This document shows positions 61,230-64,000 of a DNA stretch of 64,000 nt, in pieces. Each line of letters starts with the position of its first letter. Positions within the stretch are counted from its first letter, which is position 1. This DNA comes from Byssochlamys sp. IMV 00236. Its lineage: Eukaryota; Ascomycota; Eurotiomycetes; Eurotiales; Thermoascaceae. Location of the stretch: NCBI GenBank assembly GCA_001931875.2, contig MSJH02000815.1, forward strand, positions 124,001-188,000. The letters run 5' to 3'. Made by a program: the position numbers and the translations under genes. A model generated the notes under the pieces. The model was not told the DNA's origin. It was given only the letters and a program-made list of their open reading frames with translations, and ran no database searches.

Positions 61230-61563
61230 TTCCCTTCCTGTCAACTGGGCACGACCAGTAGCTTAAGGTCGCGCAAAGCGTTGCATTGACGATTGATTAC
61301 TCTACAATGTTGCGGTGCAGATCAAAAAAGGTCCGCGTCGATGACCGAGCTCCGGCGGAGCCTCCCGATTGGCCGGACTAGCTTATCGAGATACACTGGG
61401 AGTTGGATATAAGTTCGAGCTGCAACAATGTACCATATATAAATCAATTACGGAATTTATCTTGTCGAGACTGTCATGGACCGTTTACAAAAAATTCATT
61501 GTCATTAGTATTCCTAATGTAGGATCCAGAACCCAGGCCACATTTGCGCCTTGCATAACACAA
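61230..61563. other. Short interval between AsnRS and RRM genes
   Basis: Both neighbours read leftwards, so this 334 bp holds the AsnRS promoter and the 3' end of the RRM gene. No TATA element or other site stood out. Confidence 0.5.
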
Positions 61564-64000
61564 TCAAATAAGAGACCCCTGTTGTTCGTATGCCTTTCTT
61601 TCTTCTTCGATCATATCAATTGCATCTTGGATCTTTCCGTCGGCCGCTTCTGCATAGATAGTCATTCTCTGCCGACCTCCCCTCATACTGCCATACCCAA
61701 GCTCAAGCAGCGTCTCAACGCAACCAGTAATGTGCCTGCGTCTGGTGTCAGATCGAGGGCCGGACCCTGATCCCTCGTTATGGTTGTGGATGTCATCAAC
61801 GGGGAAGCCGCTAGATGCCCGTGAAATTTCATTAAGGCTGGTTTGTTGGTGAGGGCCCTGGTCATTTTGCCTCTCGGTAAGCCTAGCATGGCGTATCCAT
61901 CGCGGATCGTTTGTATCAGGTGCACAGACAGCGGAACGTGCGCTTTGCCAACGTCTCGGGAGCATCTCTGGGTTAAAAATATGGTCAGAAGGCTCTAGAG
62001 GCCTTCTCGAAGGACCAACAGTTGTCAACGTATTGGATCGATGCGGTCCATGCAGTACACGCCGTGGAAGGCTGGCACCACCGTATTGATCGTATGGCTC
62101 ACGCATCGACATTGGTCGCCTTCCTCTGTGATGGGGTGAGCGCCTGGGCAGTGATACTGGCTGTTCATCTGTGGAAGCGACTGGCACATCGCCCGTATCA
62201 ACGAGAGCGGGATGAGGGTTGCCATCTTGGTTCTGTCTGGCCTCCGACATATTAATATGAGCACGTGGCGTTGGGTGAGAAAGGCGATGGCTAGTTCTCA
62301 AGACGTGTGCATCTACCTGAGAAACAGGCGGAAATTCTGGTATTCCCGCCTTCGTATTCAACTCCGCGAGTTTCCCAGGAGAAGGAGTGTCTGCTGCCCC
62401 GACCCCTGGACCCCCGGACAAAAGGGAGGGGTAACGAGCAGAAAACTCAGGATCAACAACAGCCTCATCAAGCATGCTAACCCCTGTGTCATTCTTTGAG
62501 CTCCCCTGAAGCGTGGAGATATTTTGACACTTCGCCATCGCTGAGGGAGTTCCGGCTGTGCACACTTTCTTCGAGAAGGAATCCTTAACCTGAGGATATG
62601 AAGACTGCGATCTGGGGTTCAGGAGCCCTAGAGGACGCTCCGTAGCACCCGATAAGGATGCAGCGTTATCCTTGGAGTTATGTAGCGCGCCGTGACAAAA
62701 CTCGAGATTGATAGAATGGCCATCGATATGAGCACCCTGAAGAGCTGCTAGTGCTGCTTTTGCAGAATGAACGGATGGAAAATGCAAGTACCCAAAGCCT
62801 GCATGTCTTCCGCTTTCAAGATCGACCGGTAGATCCACTTTGACCAAAAACCCTTTGGAAGCGAACACGTCTTGAATCACCTTATCAGTCACGTTATATC
62901 CAACATTCCCGATGAACAAAGTCTCTTGCTCGGATGCGGGCGCCTGAGAGCTAGTTTGGAGGGAGCTAGCAGCCTGAGAGTCTGACTGCGGCGGCGGCGG
63001 TGGTGGTGGATACGGGTCATGTGGAATCGGCAGATTGCCTGGTCTTCCAAAAGGAGGCACCGTAGGTAACTGCCACGTAGAGAATCCAATGTGTGGGTAA
63101 GATGCTCCCTGGAGGGAAAGTGGCGGCTGTCCAAACGTAGCAGCTCCCTCATCGGTCTTAGTCTGGCTAGATTCTCTGTCAAAAACTTCCTTGTGAGTGT
63201 CGTCTGTGATATCGGCTACCCTCTCTTTGCCTTTTGAAAAGGAAGAAGGACCGGATGTCTCATGTTGTCCCTGCGTTTCAGAAACTGCCGAGCTCACAGT
63301 GCTGCCAGGTTGAGAATCGACATCCGGGACAGCGGTGTCTGTTTGAGTGGAAGCAGATATGGCCTCAGCAGAAGACTCCTGGGTAGCGCCAGAGCTGAAC
63401 GATGGTCCAAACTCAGTGCGGAAGGACTCGAACAAGGTGCGGCCAATTTGACTAAATTCACTGGCCAGTTCGCGGAAATCATTGACGGCCTGCTCAGCCT
63501 GAGGAAACTCCGGGGTGCGGACCCTATTGGCGGGATTCCCTGAGGCAATTGAAGCCTCACCAAGGGAATATGCTAGATTCTTGACACAGCCGTCAAGGGC
63601 GGACAGCGCATTCTGTAAAGTTGGTCGGATTTGTTCAGGAAAGGCCCTCTGAGCGCTTGAAACTTGACGCTCGATTTCCGGAAGCCTAGCCCTCAACTCT
63701 GACCCGACAAGCTCTACTTTTCCAATCACATTATTCATAGCATGAACAAAGAGGTCTGCCGGCCTGGTGGCATCAGAGGGCTGTTGTGCTCCTTGCGTCT
63801 CCACAGGAGTAGAAATGCTAGCTCCAGGCCCTTCACGTTCAGCGTCAGTGTGGGCTTCCATGATTCTGGACATTTCGGCTTCAAATGCAGCTAGCAGCGG
63901 TTGAGCCTCATCGCCAGCAGGCGGCTCGGGATTTGGTGTAGCCTCCGGCCGTGAGCTTGCCCGCATGGACGCATTGGTAGAACAATTCATAGAGGCTCCA
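61564..64000 (-). CDS. RRM protein with UBA-like C terminus (5' end outside window)
   Basis: The frame is open from the right edge to a TGA at 61564-61566. An ATG at 63990 would give 808 residues, but the frame is still open upstream, so an earlier exon or start may lie outside the window. Residues are numbered from that ATG. Residues 75-200 are helical, with an amphipathic region (AMNNVIGKVELVGSELRARL ... ALSALDGCVKNLAYSLGEAS). A Pro-rich run (YPPPPPPPP, about 327-334) precedes a single RNA-recognition motif (357-433) with RNP2 LFIGNV and RNP1 RHAGFGYLHF. A long disordered region follows. The last about 50 residues (CVETLLELGYGSMRGGRQRM ... DAIDMIEEERKAYE) look like a UBA ubiquitin-binding fold. 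The pairing suggests a link between RNA binding and ubiquitin-dependent or autophagic processes, but this is inference. No close named homologue is recognised. Confidence 0.8.
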   Translation of the reverse strand, partial: GASMNCSTNASMRASSRPEATPNPEPPAGDEAQPLLAAFEAEMSRIMEAHTDAEREGPGASISTPVETQGAQQPSDATRPADLFVHAMNNVIGKVELVGSELRARLPEIERQVSSAQRAFPEQIRPTLQNALSALDGCVKNLAYSLGEASIASGNPANRVRTPEFPQAEQAVNDFRELASEFSQIGRTLFESFRTEFGPSFSSGATQESSAEAISASTQTDTAVPDVDSQPGSTVSSAVSETQGQHETSGPSSFSKGKERVADITDDTHKEVFDRESSQTKTDEGAATFGQPPLSLQGASYPHIGFSTWQLPTVPPFGRPGNLPIPHDPYPPPPPPPQSDSQAASSLQTSSQAPASEQETLFIGNVGYNVTDKVIQDVFASKGFLVKVDLPVDLESGRHAGFGYLHFPSVHSAKAALAALQGAHIDGHSINLEFCHGALHNSKDNAASLSGATERPLGLLNPRSQSSYPQVKDSFSKKVCTAGTPSAMAKCQNISTLQGSSKNDTGVSMLDEAVVDPEFSARYPSLLSGGPGVGAADTPSPGKLAELNTKAGIPEFPPVSQVDAHVLRTSHRLSHPTPRAHINMSEARQNQDGNPHPALVDTGDVPVASTDEQPVSLPRRSPHHRGRRPMSMREPYDQYGGASLPRRVLHGPHRSNTLTTVGPSRRPLEPSDHIFNPEMLPRRWQSARSAVCAPDTNDPRWIRHARLTERQNDQGPHQQTSLNEISRASSGFPVDDIHNHNEGSGSGPRSDTRRRHITGCVETLLELGYGSMRGGRQRMTIYAEAADGKIQDAIDMIEEERKAYEQQGSLI

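Overview
The window looks like a filamentous ascomycete, most likely an Aspergillus or close Eurotiales relative. The evidence is short (about 50-85 bp) GT-AG introns with CTAAC/CTGAC-type branch sites, fungal-only families (Zn2Cys6 and WOPR regulators, a BYS1-type secreted protein, a full-length white-type ABCG transporter), and a block that looks silenced by repeat-induced point mutation (RIP). Genus is inferred from resemblance, not from a search.

Layout. 1-6600 is an extremely AT-rich, stop-riddled retrotransposon graveyard. Its left part still reads as the pol region of a chromodomain-bearing Ty3/gypsy element on the + strand, with its catalytic aspartates mutated. Base composition changes abruptly near 6.6 kb, and an intact eight-exon amino-acid/GABA-type permease starts within about 300 bp of the boundary (6908-8970, -). 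Then come: SEC24, the COPII cargo adaptor (11865-15181, +, six exons); a small secreted BYS1-type protein with a strong promoter (17938-18495, +); a 1308-residue white-type ABCG transporter (20581-24628, -, three exons); a Zn2Cys6 regulator that also carries an AT-hook (27250-29223, -); an isochorismatase-family hydrolase (33782-34672, -); an HNH-nuclease-domain protein (36527-37711, -, three exons); a TPR plus SET protein (38683-41038, +, three exons); a Ser/Thr-rich secreted protein with a conserved C-terminal domain (42603-44587, +); the WOPR master regulator of the Wor1/Ryp1/Sge1/OsaA group (48680-50083, -); a mitochondrial asparaginyl-tRNA synthetase (59469-61229, -, two exons); and an RRM protein with a UBA-like C terminus that runs off the right edge (61564-64000, -).

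Functionally this is a mix of housekeeping genes (SEC24, mitochondrial AsnRS) and accessory or surface genes (permease, BYS1, ABC pump, secreted mucin-like protein) together with two regulators. No biosynthetic cluster, operon-like unit, CRISPR, tRNA or rRNA gene was seen. Gene density is low. The most striking non-coding feature is the isolation of the WOPR regulator: about 9.4 kb upstream and 4.1 kb downstream hold no gene I can support. One decayed gene fragment (about 45.25-45.57 kb) sits in the downstream gap. A 20-N assembly gap lies at 19295-19314.

Exon boundaries below were worked out by hand from splice signals, reading-frame continuity and family conservation; none was checked by alignment or RNA data.
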